Shown here one piece after another: positions 51,032 to 63,886 of a DNA stretch of 64,000 nucleotides; position 1 is the first letter of the stretch; each line of letters opens with the position of its first letter. The DNA lies in contig NW_024045134.1 in the NCBI RefSeq assembly GCF_012273895.1, positions 2,170,001 to 2,234,000 on the forward strand, in the 5' to 3' direction. The translations under genes were made by a program, and so were the position numbers. A model generated the notes under the pieces. The model did not search any database. It was not told the DNA's origin and worked only from the letters and a program-made list of their open reading frames with translations. Origin of the DNA: Zerene cesonia. Taxonomy: Eukaryota; Arthropoda; Insecta; Lepidoptera; Pieridae.

Positions 51032-53529
51032 TTTTTGTTATAAATAAGATAAAAATAGTTATTTTCTTACATTTCCACGTCCAGTTCCATTTAACGAACT
51101 ATATAAATAAACTACATAAAATTAAGGTCACATCTAATAGCTAAGGACGAAATATATGAAGAAATTATTGCAGTCCAGACATCCTTTGCCTTTTCATTGT
51201 TAAACATAAGAAAAAAATAAATAATTACACTTACTTCAATTGACAATACAGATACGAACATAAAAATATTGCTTTAAAAATCAACAAGATTATATTCTAT
51301 TGTCCATAAATGTTTTATAATTACTAAGCCAATTATTAAATCAAATGCTTTCCGTAACACACAAATGACGTAAGCCTACAGCCTCACGTCAGCCATTACA
51401 TCGAACGTTCGAGAATTTAATAAAAAAAAATTACGCCCGTCCTCAAACGTCAAAACATAAATTTTACGCGGGCCCAAACATAAAAAATTATGGCCAGCGC
51501 GTGTAAAATAAAACTAACATAATCGAAGCCAAATCACAATTCTAATCTTAAAAAAAAATACTTAAGTAGATCCATAAATGGGGTTGCCACCCTTCCAACA
51601 TCTGCATACACTAAGCACACTTCCACAAATAAGCAATAAAGTACGGCAGTAATATAAAACTAAGAAACATCAACATCTTACCCCACCCCACCCCAGGGGG
51701 GTAATTTCCCCCTGAACTTACTAAAATACTAAAAACGGAGATAGCAGGGGAGAACACCCCGGCATTTTCTTATGCAAGATGCTTATTTTAACCTAAATGT
51801 TGGGAGGCTGTTTGAATTATTTGAATTATATGATTTTTGCGTTCGCTATTTTATGTTTTATGCGATTCGGCTTGGTTTTGGCGTGTGTCTGTGATACTAT
51901 TGGGTAATACTTGTACTAATTCTATTATGGGATGTACGAATAATGGGTTTTGCTTAATGTTTCTAAAACATCGATAGTTTTTATATTAAACTTATTGGAA
52001 ATGAGTGTGCCTGTAGGCCGAATTCCAGTAATCGTGTAAAATATTAATTATTATTCATATATTTACATAGTTAGAGTGGTTTCATGAACATAGATGACAT
52101 CATCATTCATCGTGTCTTAAAGAAAGTAAATGAGGTTTTTTTTAAAGAATAGAAAAAAATATTACGTTGTGGAATTAACATTAGAATACTATGAAACTAA
52201 ACATTATTTTTATCATCTTTTTAAATTTTTTATGTTTTCTTACATCGATGGTATCGCAAGTAAAAATTTTTAATAATCCACATTTAAAATTCAATTGCAA
52301 CTATATGGAAACGATATAAATAAGCAAATTCGACTAAAACATTGAAATAAAGAAAAAATTTTACGATTTTACGATTTATATCGGAGAAAGTTCCTCATTG
52401 ACTTTCTAAATATCTAAGGAGTATTTAATACCTATATGACGAAATGTTTATAGTTTTATGTAATATAATCCTTGTGAAACATACAGTCTTATCAATTCAT
52501 TACAAGTTGAACAGTTTTTCAGTATTTTTATTTAAATTAAATATCTTGTTACGCTGTTAACATGCATAGAATTCAACGAAGCATTTTTATTTCTCTCATG
52601 ATTTTTATGATAATTTCGAATATATCTCAACTACAGGAATATAAGTTCTAGGAACAAGATACCAGGTTCTGAATACTGGTATGATATAAATTAGCATAAT
52701 TGTATTCATATTAAAATAGTTATCCATATAAAAATAAAGTGTAATTACAACACTTCAAATCTTATTTTAGAAGCGTCATTACAACGACTAGTTTTCCATT
52801 TGCGTTTACTTGCGTATACTGCTAACATCCAATCTTGTAATCTAAGATTTTTACATGTAATCTTTATATATTTTCACAACAACACGTTCTCAAACCTAGC
52901 TAATAAGTTAAATTCAAACATAATCCATAATTAAGCCATAACTAAATCAACATTTGAAGAAACAGTATTTAAACTATCAAAAATGTATAATTACAAATAC
53001 ATTGACAAAAATACCACGTGAAAATTTCTTATCAACCTTTATACATATACGTGGGGACAAATACTGTTTCCAAGTCGATTATAATATAGTAAAACTACTG
53101 AATAGCTCATAAATCGATGTTACATCAAAAAGTCTAATCGTTCGATCGCGCGCCGTCAATATTCTTAGTAGAATAATCAATTCACAGAAAGAAACAGTCC
53201 CCAGTATATTGATAAATGAGTACTCCCTTCATATTTCCGCGTTCCTCCCCCCGGGGGCACACCCCGGGGGTGTCTTAGGAACGATAGTGCCAGGGCTGGC
53301 TAATGAACTTCTTAATAACGTTTTTTGGGTAGTTTTATTGTTGTATTATTGACTTCATATAGAAAATCTTTTGGGAATTTCTTTTGTTGGTAAATAATAA
53401 GATATTTTAGCTTAATATATAGGCACTATAGGAAAATTATGTGGCTTTAAATTATATTCATGTAAAAAGTTATTATAATAATATGCATTGTTAAAAATAC
53501 TCATAGCCCATACATATAGTCGTATAATC
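51032..53529. other. Repeat-poor sequence with two GC-rich knots
   Basis: No gene is supported. C-rich CCCCACCCCACCCCAGGGGG at about 51682 and the palindromic CCCCCGGGGGCACACCCCGG at about 53249 stand out from AT-rich DNA. Otherwise nothing is recognised. Confidence 0.35.
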
Positions 53530-53716
53530 AGTGCGACCGCCTCCTTGGTACAGTGATTAACGCATGAGCATAGAACCGAAGGATCCTGGGTTCAAGTCTG
53601 TGAGGACTCACATAAGTCTTGGTCTGGCAGGACATAGAAGGTTACTTGTTCATAAAAAAAAATCAATCAGTGAAAAAGATATGTCATTTGCCCCCACTAG
53701 GAAATACGGGACTTTA
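53530..53716 (+). mobile_element. tRNA-headed SINE, diverged
   Basis: A box TGGTACAGTGA (53536-53546), B box GGTTCAAGTCT (53589-53599), GGTCTGGCAGGACATAGAAG and GTTACTTGTTCATAAAAAAA. The 3' body is shortened (CCCCCACTAGGAAATACGGG) and no target duplication is recognisable. Confidence 0.8.
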
Positions 53717-54106
53717 CACACACACAATAATTATATTATGATTTCAGTTATATGTATATATACATATTTAAAACACTTATGTATACATACTTGTCGTATA
53801 GCTAGTCGATATTTTATAAAGCATATATAAGTTGTAAGAATGAAACACTGTAGATATATATTATTATATTCTAGAGGTTTCATTTATTTACCATAAACCA
53901 CAAAAGATACCTTAGAGACTCATAAAATTAGCATACCTAGCACCTACAAAATTGTTAATATAAATCTATAAGTTGGAATAACAATATTTAACTGTGAACT
54001 ATATATAAAATAGTTTGAGAATGTATAACAATATTTAATAAAGTAATTAAAACTTTAATTGTAAAAAAAAATAATTAAAAAATAAAGAAAAAGGCGCAGC
54101 CCTGGC

Positions 54107-54145
54107 ACGGCCTACGTAGCGGCTACGGGCTACGTCGTAGGCGCT
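54107..54145. repeat. CGTAGG dyad repeat, locus 1
   Basis: GCCTACG (54110-54116) and CGTAGGC (54136-54142) are inverted arms around TAGCGGCTACGGGCTACGT. The same words are reordered at 62866-62900. Nature unknown. Confidence 0.6.
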
Positions 54146-54504
54146 AGTGCACCCCTCTTACAACTTTTTACTAAGAACCGCGCGAAATGAGCGGATCAGG
54201 CATAAGTAGCTTCACTGTTCTTTTTTTTTGTTTTTTTTTTTCACGCAGCACGGACAAGGCTTTTTGATATAGATAAAAAATGACAGGTGTCATGTGTTGA
54301 TATGCAGTAATATAATGTTAAAAATATGTTTAAATTTATTTAAAAGGAACAATAACTTTTTATTACTTTTTATTAGTTTCTAAAATGATTGGTTAGGCTT
54401 AATGCATTGTCGTTTGATATTCATCCAAAAAACTATTTTCACATTACGCAATTCATAGCCTATCTAATATCGCTTACCCCCTAAAAAACAGAAAAAAACT
54501 CATA

Positions 54505-54590
54505 ACCCCAAACCACTTCACCAAGAATAGAACCGACACTACGCGTTGCCGTAACCACTGCGCCATAGGGAGCGCGACTCGCTCTTATTT
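54505..54590 (-). mobile_element. tRNA-derived SINE head or tRNA relic
   Basis: On the minus strand, TGGCGCAGTGG (complement of 54555-54565) is an exact A-box match, and GGTTCTATTCT (complement of 54524-54534) is a decayed B box only about 20 bases on. The spacing is shorter than in the other SINEs, and no acceptor-stem pairing is seen, so a functional tRNA is unlikely. Confidence 0.55.
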
Positions 54591-55832
54591 TAAACAACTA
54601 CCGCCCTATAATACATCCCGTTTCGCGACTAAATATCAGCGAATGTAGCAGAGTTCTGCGATTGAGGGGTCTTGATACTTTATGCTGAGAAAACTGGCTT
54701 CACTACGAATTCCTTATAAGAAATCGTATCGCAAATTTATATAGAACTAAGAATATATAAACAAGTATATTGGGAATTATATTTGTGAATTATATACTAG
54801 CTTATATTGCGATATACTCATTCATACATTTTAAACATTGATACAATAAAACTTTCAAATAATAATAATAATAAAAAATATATATATTCAACAAAGATTC
54901 TGTCTTGAGAGTTTTATAGATACTACTTAACATTTTACAGTATTAGGTGTGTAATCTCAAATCGAAGTCGAAATATTTTTATTAATATTGTGTGATCTTT
55001 GTTATCTCTCACAACTCTTGTAGAACGATATAATATCAACCTCATTGAAAACCATAATTCCATTTCAATTTACGCCTATAATTTTTTAATAATCTACAGC
55101 AATTCAAACATAAATACTAAGACACTAAACCCATATAATTCACAAAAAATCGTCTAATCAAGATATCAAAGTATCAAACAACGTAAGTCGCAGTACTTCC
55201 GCGTGCTGTATTTACAAGTATTGTAAGTATAGAATTATATATTTTATAACACCCCCTACCCCCCGCGCAAACTAAGTCTTTGCGCATCTTTCTATCCCCA
55301 CCTTTTTGCCTTCTTTTAAAACCACCCATCGTATGAACCCCTTTCTCCTTATTCGACTAATTTCGGGGTACGACTTGAGAATTATTTCTTCAGAACGCAA
55401 TTCGTGCAAAATCATACTCTATCCCGGAAGCATAGAGTCCACATCTAATTAGAGCACTCACACAGTCTTGGCACTGTATCTTTCACTTCGAAAACTAATT
55501 CGGCATTAGAAAATGGAAATAAGTGCGTCGTTGGCGTACGCGAATTTATATTCAATTGCCGGTGGATAGAGTCGAAATTGCGTTGTGGGCGTGTATAATT
55601 TTAGAACCGTTTCGTCAAAAATATGAAATTAAAATCTTCATACTTGCGAAAGAAGTTTTAGCATCTTTGTTTTAGAGTGAGACGGTGGCGCATTAGTCTC
55701 GCTCTAACGGGGGGGCACGAGATGGGTAGTTTCAAGCAAAAACCCTCTTCCTTGATCAATGCGCCTCGCATTCCGAATTAATCATAACCGAGTATTTTCG
55801 GTCTATTCTGGGGGGTGCTTAGGGGGAGGGGG
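54591..55832. other. Unassigned sequence up to the second gap
   Basis: No gene is supported. The end is strongly G-rich (GGGGGGTGCTTAGGGGGAGG) and runs into the gap. Confidence 0.3.
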
Positions 55833-56832
55833 NNNNNNNNNNNNNNNNNNNNNNNNNNNNNNNNNNNNNNNNNNNNNNNNNNNNNNNNNNNNNNNNNNNN
55901 NNNNNNNNNNNNNNNNNNNNNNNNNNNNNNNNNNNNNNNNNNNNNNNNNNNNNNNNNNNNNNNNNNNNNNNNNNNNNNNNNNNNNNNNNNNNNNNNNNNN
56001 NNNNNNNNNNNNNNNNNNNNNNNNNNNNNNNNNNNNNNNNNNNNNNNNNNNNNNNNNNNNNNNNNNNNNNNNNNNNNNNNNNNNNNNNNNNNNNNNNNNN
56101 NNNNNNNNNNNNNNNNNNNNNNNNNNNNNNNNNNNNNNNNNNNNNNNNNNNNNNNNNNNNNNNNNNNNNNNNNNNNNNNNNNNNNNNNNNNNNNNNNNNN
56201 NNNNNNNNNNNNNNNNNNNNNNNNNNNNNNNNNNNNNNNNNNNNNNNNNNNNNNNNNNNNNNNNNNNNNNNNNNNNNNNNNNNNNNNNNNNNNNNNNNNN
56301 NNNNNNNNNNNNNNNNNNNNNNNNNNNNNNNNNNNNNNNNNNNNNNNNNNNNNNNNNNNNNNNNNNNNNNNNNNNNNNNNNNNNNNNNNNNNNNNNNNNN
56401 NNNNNNNNNNNNNNNNNNNNNNNNNNNNNNNNNNNNNNNNNNNNNNNNNNNNNNNNNNNNNNNNNNNNNNNNNNNNNNNNNNNNNNNNNNNNNNNNNNNN
56501 NNNNNNNNNNNNNNNNNNNNNNNNNNNNNNNNNNNNNNNNNNNNNNNNNNNNNNNNNNNNNNNNNNNNNNNNNNNNNNNNNNNNNNNNNNNNNNNNNNNN
56601 NNNNNNNNNNNNNNNNNNNNNNNNNNNNNNNNNNNNNNNNNNNNNNNNNNNNNNNNNNNNNNNNNNNNNNNNNNNNNNNNNNNNNNNNNNNNNNNNNNNN
56701 NNNNNNNNNNNNNNNNNNNNNNNNNNNNNNNNNNNNNNNNNNNNNNNNNNNNNNNNNNNNNNNNNNNNNNNNNNNNNNNNNNNNNNNNNNNNNNNNNNNN
56801 NNNNNNNNNNNNNNNNNNNNNNNNNNNNNNNN
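55833..56832. other. Assembly gap, 1000 N
   Basis: Exactly 1000 N, so the true length is unknown. Open frames over it are artefacts. Confidence 0.99.
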
Positions 56833-58406
56833 TTTGTTATAAATTGTTTTATTTCTATGTCGGTAATGCTGCAGAATTGCGCTATGAATTTACTATTGGC
56901 TTGATATTTGAATACACACCTCAATAGATTATAATCTGTGCTTATTTTTTGCTAATTAATTGGCGTATCTATACATTTAATTCGCTTTCGTTTTACTGTC
57001 CCTGTTGGGTTTGAAGTTAGCATTTGTGATTCCAAAGGAAATATATTCGTTATAATGTAAGAGTACTCTAGCTATTAGAGAGCTGCACCATTATATGCAA
57101 TGAATGCACTAAAATGTTAATGTATTCACAATTTTAAAGAAATAAGTGAATAATTTTACTTAATATTATTCAAACTTCACAAAATGTGAACAAATAAATC
57201 TAAGAGATCGGAATCATAACAGTTTCTCAGTAACTCTTAATGCTATAAATATAGCATCAAAGCGAATCGCTGACCCTTGTAATGTGTTTGGCAGTAGGTT
57301 GCACGCGGCCGGCGATTTTCGAACGCCTTACAGAAATATCGTAGCAATCTCTTTATTACGTGTCGTTTGATTGCGGTACAAAAATAGCAGGCGCAAAAAT
57401 TTACATGTACTTCTTCGACCTCGCTATTTGTACAATGTTTTATTAGAATCTTGCCACTTATGTATAAGCTTCGGTATACGAAATATAATCTTTGATATTT
57501 GATAATTATTGCGTGAATATATTACGTTTCTAATTAGTAACGGAAATCGTTTGAAGTACTTTATTCCGGAGCTACTAGCCAATTAGTGAAAGGGCGTGAA
57601 TGTTCAAGCTCCACTCGATTCACTTTTGAACTAACAAATTCGATATTAGAAGTGATTTTAAAATATTCTGTAATTAAATTTTAAAATTTTATTACGTTGC
57701 ATCAAAATTATGTGAATTTTCGATTCCTGATACTTTTAGAGATGCATATAAAATACTATTGAGAGATTTTGCTATATTATTTATCGTAGGGAATACAATT
57801 TTTATGTTTCCTCACCATATGTTGTTATAATAATGATATAAGTTTACAATTGTTTTTTACTTGTAATGTATTTCTTTTCTTTGCATACTAACACGCTTAA
57901 AAAGCTATTTAGGCGAATAAGTTTGATAAATTATTTTAAGTAAATTCAATAAATTTACAATTCAGAATATCTGAAATAATTTTAAATATCTATTTACAAC
58001 TACTGTATGCGATATAAACGTGGTTTAAATATTAATAATATAAATAAATGTATTATTTTTAAACAATTTGTTAGTTTAATCCCTTGATTTTAATTTCTCT
58101 TTCCTTCTATATAAATTTAATCGTGTTTTATTCTAATTAAGGCGACAAATATAGAGCATAATATAGTCATACACAATTATATACAGTAATATTAGTCCAA
58201 ACTATTTCTTTACACGTATGTATTTATTAAATCAAATTGCGCCGTCGTTTACCATACACACGTACGTCAAATCAATAATATTTAATTACTTTCCCAATCG
58301 AGCCGAGCGGGCAACATTATGAAAATTTCATAACGATCTACAAAACACAACCAGTCACATGGCTAAATCCTAAGCAACCCTCCGGTCGAAGCGTCCCCGA
58401 AATTAA
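56833..58406. other. Repeat-poor AT-rich sequence
   Basis: No gene and no recognised repeat. GC-richer at 57295-57335 (CACGCGGCCGGCGATTTTCG). Confidence 0.3.
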
Positions 58407-58754
58407 AAAAAAAAGCGAAATAAAACCCCGAAGTATTCTCATAATCTAACCCGCGGCGTCACAGCCTCCCGAAAACCGTACCTACCTACTCGTATATTCA
58501 TTTCCGTTTCGTTAATACCGCATACTTTTAACTGTCTAACTAGGTGGGTGGGGGATCCCCCCGGCCCCACGCCACTACTTACACGCGGTAGGCGCTACTT
58601 TTATAATACGTACTCGGGAGCGTTTTTAACGAACGCCCGGAGTGGGGTCGCCACCTGCCACGCATACCGAAAAATACGCAAAATAGGTATGGGGCACAAT
58701 GTGCCTCCGGATAGAAGTGCCCGTATTTTTAAATTATTCCCCACATACTGGTGA
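58407..58754 (+). other. GC-rich open frame, 116 codons, not recognised
   Basis: Open from after a TAA (58404-58406) to a TGA at 58752-58754, with no ATG near its start; the first in-frame GTG that could be taken as a start is at 58548, and the first in-frame ATG lies late (58689). The peptide is rich in R, P and T (for example GVATCHAYRKIRKIGMGHNV) and has no known motif. The local GC rise would lengthen chance frames. It could be an exon or a fortuitous frame, and I do not call a gene. Confidence 0.2.
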
Positions 58755-60647
58755 GATGTTTAGTTCGGATCCTCTCGCGCTGAATTCTAATGTTTGCCGA
58801 GTTTTTATTTTTGTTCTGTGTTAAATTATTTGGGGCTTAACTCTGTTTTGTGTATAATGAATTGCTTTATTCGCTTTTTGATGCGAGTTCTGAATGATCC
58901 ATTATGGTATTAGTTTTATTATTTTGTTTGCGCTTCTATATAGTTTTGGATAAACAATATGTCCGTACAATGGCGTAACATTCGCCTTTGACAATTATTT
59001 TTGAAATAAATAAAAATAATTTAAGCATTTTTGTTTAATTAATTAGAAAATATGATAATCTGGCACAGAAAAACAACACTCTTTATAAAGAATATAACAT
59101 AAAAATATATTCTGTTTCATTTTTCGTTAATCTTATTTGTAACAAGTATACTTATTGCTAATTGATCAAAATAAATTTGAAATGATCTATTCAAAAGCGG
59201 AAATATATAATAAATACGCCATATTGTTTCCTCAATTTAATTTACCAGTTAATAAGTAAAAAATCTTCAAACGAACCTAAACACCTTCTATAAATATTCC
59301 TATAAAAAGATAACCTGTCATAATTACTCGTCACAGATACGAGAAATGTTGACGATTCCCCCCATACGTATGTCGACTCCTGACAATGCCTGCCTTGTTA
59401 CCTTCCGGCCTCAGCAACAGATTGACACAATTCTCACGGTGAGATATTTTCATAGTAAAATATCACTCGAGACGTCGCAGCGAAGGAGTGTGTGAAAAAT
59501 TTTGTATTCCTCTTTAAACTAAGCAAAAAGGACTCTTAGGTTTATTTAGATTTAAAATATTTTAGTTCTACAAATGTATTATATTTCTGACACGTTTAAG
59601 CGTATTGTCTTCGTTATGAATCGGATTTAAAAATATAATTGTACTTGAATTTGAAGAGAATAAGAAGGGAAATGATCAAAGCAATAGTAATATTTCAGTG
59701 ACAATTACAAATTAATTAGATTCATATGGTCACAAAATATTTATTCTTAATTGTTCATAATGGGAAAAATTTTATAACATAAATAATTAAAGCTCAAAGT
59801 ATCATTTCAACATTAATAAAACCAAATATAACAACGTTGCTTTATTAATCACATTAAAATCAAACACTATTGAAAAGTAAGTTAATATTTACTAAATATA
59901 TTATTCAAATATACGTGAAACATTCCAAAACTTTCATTAATTCTATACATAACCTTATTACACTACTAACAACAATTTAATGAATAATCTTAATAGGGTT
60001 TAATAACTATCGAAGAAACGGAATCTCAACGTCAAATCACAAAAAGCTCACATCACCCACAAAGGCTCAAAGTACGAAAATAATTCAGGCGACAAAAGAG
60101 TCTAATGATAAATTTCCAGCAAAAAACCTAATACACGCGTTCCACCCCACCCAACCTCCCTACATACACAATTTTTGATCAATACTTAAAAATTAACCCA
60201 ACCCCCTTTAGTTTTTAAATGATTCTGCGCATGTCATGATTTTTAATCAGCCTCCCCATGACGCCTACATTCCTACATATAATATATATGTTTAAATGAT
60301 GTTAATATACAATAGGTTTTACATATGTACCAATATTGGTTTTTTGCGGGCGGCACAATTATCTCTAGGCAGGCATTCCGTTCGCTTCCTTTTATTTTGT
60401 GTATAATTAAACATGTAATTAATAATTTTATACGTGGCTTTACTTTTATATTTAAATTTGTGTTTACTTTATTTATTATTAATAAAGATTAAATGATGTT
60501 TTATTTATAATTACGTATGTTAAAGTTAGGGCTAATGAAAGCGTAAATTTTCTAGTTGTCTTACGATGTTACACTGTTAAAATTATTTTTACACATATGT
60601 TATGTTATGCCTAAATTCATACTTATTATAAATTAACAAGCTCTTCC
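58755..60647. other. Repeat-poor AT-rich sequence
   Basis: Nothing recognisable apart from a short GC-richer stretch at 59340-59490. No gene. Confidence 0.3.
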
Positions 60648-60800
60648 CGACTTCGCTCGGGTCGACCCGGGATGAGAACACAATTAAATAGCCTTCGACA
60701 ATCGCAGATAACGTGGCTTTTGGTAAAACACTTTTTAAAAACGATTCAGTAGATCCAGAGATTACTGCCTGCTACGTCACAAACTTTCAAATGCATAAAC
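60648..60800 (-). mobile_element. HLE-K Helitron-like element, decayed
   Basis: AGCTCTTCCCGACTTCGCTC is the reverse complement of a 3' end with the stem CCCGA-GCGAAG-TCGGG. The body includes TCTCTGGATCTACTGAATCG. The CTAG terminus is lost. Confidence 0.5.
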
Positions 60801-61537
60801 TACCTTATTACCGTATCAGTATCGAAAAACGAAATTGAAGTCTTACGATTTTTTCGATAAATATAAAATACGAGATTTAGTTCAAAATTTTCCACTCTAC
60901 CCACACGAATTTTTATACCAACAAAAGTTGTTTTCTAAACTAAAGATTACGAAAATCGTATTATTACAATAAATCCTTGACCGGTTTCTTTGACCCAATT
61001 AAGAAAAATAACAAGGAATCGCCGCTGTATCTCGATCCCCAAATAAGACTAGCTACCCATTGTCGCATTTCAAATTTTAAGTGCTCGCCACCCCTCTTCT
61101 TATTTGTCAAAATTCAAAAAGATATTGTCATATTATAGGGATGAATGTCTTTCAACACTGTTCTTTTTTTAAATCTATTAACACTTATTTAGTTAAAACT
61201 ATAGGGAATAAAACGCAAGATCTCACGAATTATCGATAAATATTGAAAGGGGATATTTAAGGGTTAGAAAGTCTGCCAATGTTTCTTATAAAGTTACTGT
61301 TTAAAATAGAAAAACAATTTTGATATACTCATTTTTCTCTTAAAATAAATATCCATAGGAATAGGAAATTAGACATGAAATATTACAAACATATATTTGT
61401 GAAAGATAAGAAGCTCATATTATCTAGATTAACTTTAATTACTTGAAACCTTGATACCATTGTCTAGGAAATGAATAGGATTGTATTTAACATATCATAA
61501 AATGAAATTTAGAAATGATGAAAATGAGATATTTTTA
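60801..61537. other. Unassigned AT-rich sequence
   Basis: No gene or recognised repeat. Confidence 0.3.
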
Positions 61538-61770
61538 TCAACTTAATATATAAAACGCCAATATGACTGACAGACTGATCAATCAATGCACAGCCCAAAC
61601 TACTACACCGATCGGACTGAAATTTAGCATGCGGATAGATTAGATAGGATGATGTCATCCGCTAATAAAGGATTTTGAAAAATTCTATCCCTAAGTGGAA
61701 AAATAGGGGATGAAAGCTTATATCATGATTCTTTATTTCAACTATGCGGGCGAAGCTGCGAGTAATAGCA
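61538..61770 (+). mobile_element. HLE-J Helitron-like element
   Basis: After A: TCAACTTAATATATAAAACG, CAATATGACTGACAGACTGA, ACTACACCGATCGGACTGAA, CCCTAAGTGGAAAAATAGGG and 3' GCGGGCGAAGCTGCGAGTAA then TAG. The terminal GCGGGCGAAGCTGC fold replaces the stem of other families. Confidence 0.6.
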
Positions 61771-63679
61771 GTTGAGTATTATTTCTTAAGAACTCTTCTA
61801 GATTTAAAAAGAGAAGTTGTTTCACGATGTATTCTTTGAAGTTTAAAAGTTTCAACCGACATCACCAATAGAGGTTGTCAATTGGACCGTATTCTGTCTA
61901 TAATGTTAATTTATATGTTTGACTAACATAACTTAAGCTACGTTCTGTCGTAAAACGATGGTGGTAAAAAAGGGCTGGAAACTTGTAAAGGTTTGTCTGG
62001 AAAAGCCGCAGTATATTTGTAATCCATAGATTGAGATATTTAAAGAAACAAAATTTAAATACTGATTTACTTACAACTTAAAAAAGACGGACTTTCTCAA
62101 TTTAACCATATTTTTTATTTTCTGTATGAAAGCTGATTCCTTCCATGTGTTTATTTAAATCCAATAAAATTTTATCTAGTTGGTTTGTCCTATTAAGTTT
62201 CCTATTAAAATGTTTTATACAAAACACGGCTGCTACAAGAATCTTTATAACTACGATGCGTTTATAAAACTACCCCGTGCACCCCTTACTATCACAACTA
62301 TAAACGGATGTTTTAGGGTTAGGGTAAGATGAGAAATCGATTCGGTTTGTTTATCTGTGGAGTGGTCCACATCTGATGAACCTTGCGTGGCTTCATTTGA
62401 AAGAATTTACTGTTATTCTAGTTACTGTTATTCTAGTAGTAGTAGCTAGTTTTAATATGTAAAGAAACACTCTCCGAGTACTTATAGATTAGACAATTTT
62501 ATTAATTTAGGTTTAGTGTAAACATTATTAATACGACTAAAATAACTCCTTAATGACACATTACATTATCTGCCCGCCCTGGATTCCTGTTATGTATTAT
62601 CTATATCACCATCAGACAACGAATCTCAGTTTTTGTTATCAAGAATTGATAAGAAAAAATCTTCCATTTAATATACAAAAAGTTGAATCACATGACATTT
62701 TGATTTGAGTAATTGCTTCTCAATATAACCGTCATCTAACATCAAACGAAATAAAATTACCAATTAATTATAGATTTGATAACGTTTCACTCAAACGAGT
62801 ACATTTATGATTTCATGAATCGACTAAACGTAATTATAAAAGTCTAAAGAAAATATTTGTGTTATCGTAGGCGCGCTACGTCGTAGTACTACGGCCTACG
62901 TTATGCTACAAAAAACGCCGTCGTCTGTTTACAATTTCTTTTACACAGACTGTATTAGAGAAATTATGTATTCTATATTATTCAACAGGTTTCCATTACT
63001 ATAGAAAATAACAGTTATTTTTCAAAACGTGTCCCTTTTGCTAACGAAGCGTTACATGCCATATGGAACTAAATAATCGTATGTTTATCTGGAATCTGAT
63101 GCGTTTTAGGAATCTATTAAATTCTGGAAGCAAAAACAGTTTACTATTACAGAAAGAAAAACAGTTTACTATTACAAAAAAAGCTATTTTAAGCCTTCAG
63201 TAGAACAAATATAAACGAAAAGGCCTCAGTTTGCATCTACATGGACAAATTGTTAGTACAACTAATTTGCTTTGTGTATTCCGGTATTTAATTGAATGAG
63301 TGTTTTGTATTAGTTATATAAAAAGTGTTGCCATCATGTTACCGCTGTGAGCACAAAGAATACATAAGAAATTTCTCTCACTCCTTAGCAATGTGGGGCT
63401 TGAATCAGTGCGTGCTTTGACCGGTTCAAAAAGAGGTATCCTCTTCGTGAGTGTTATGGCACATACGCAGTTTTTTAATTCAGAAGTGTGTGGTAATAAT
63501 ATTGTAACATTGGTTTTGAAGATGCGAAGTTACTTGAAATTGATCTCTGTAAATTAGACTTCATGGAATGGAGTTGAAATTCAATGATTAATTAACTACT
63601 ACATTACACTTATTATACACTTTAAACTTAAATACAAAAAAGAAACGATAAAGTTAGTAATTTTCTATTTAAAGTGATA
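61771..63679. other. Repeat-poor sequence
   Basis: No gene. Holds the CGTAGG dyad at 62866-62900 and a short tandem copy of AACAGTTTACTATTACA at about 63136-63177. Confidence 0.3.
62866..62900. repeat. CGTAGG dyad repeat, locus 2
   Basis: CGTAGGC (62866-62872) and GCCTACG (62894-62900) are outer inverted arms. GTAGTACTAC (62883-62892) is a perfect 10-bp palindrome between them. Shares CTACGTCGTAG with locus 1. Confidence 0.6.
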
Positions 63680-63886
63680 CTAGCTGCGCCCTGCGTTTTT
63701 ACCCGTATAAGTCTGTATTCCGTAGGAATATCGGAATAAAAAGTTGCTTATATGTTATTCCAGTTGTCCAGCTGTCTACGTACCAAATTTCATTGCAATC
63801 GGTTCAGTAGTTTTTGCGTGAAAGAGCAACAAACATACAAAGATCCTTACAAACTTTCGCATTTATAATATTAGTAGGAAGTAGGA
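63680..63886 (-). mobile_element. HLE-A Helitron-like element
   Basis: Minus strand from TCCTACTTCCTACTAATATT to GCAGGGCGCAGCTAG then T. The GT-run is short (ATCTTTGTATGTTTG). The only HLE-A copy in the last 15 kb. Confidence 0.85.

Noticed and set aside
55759..56927. Long open frames over the second N run
   Set aside because: Same artefact as at the first gap.
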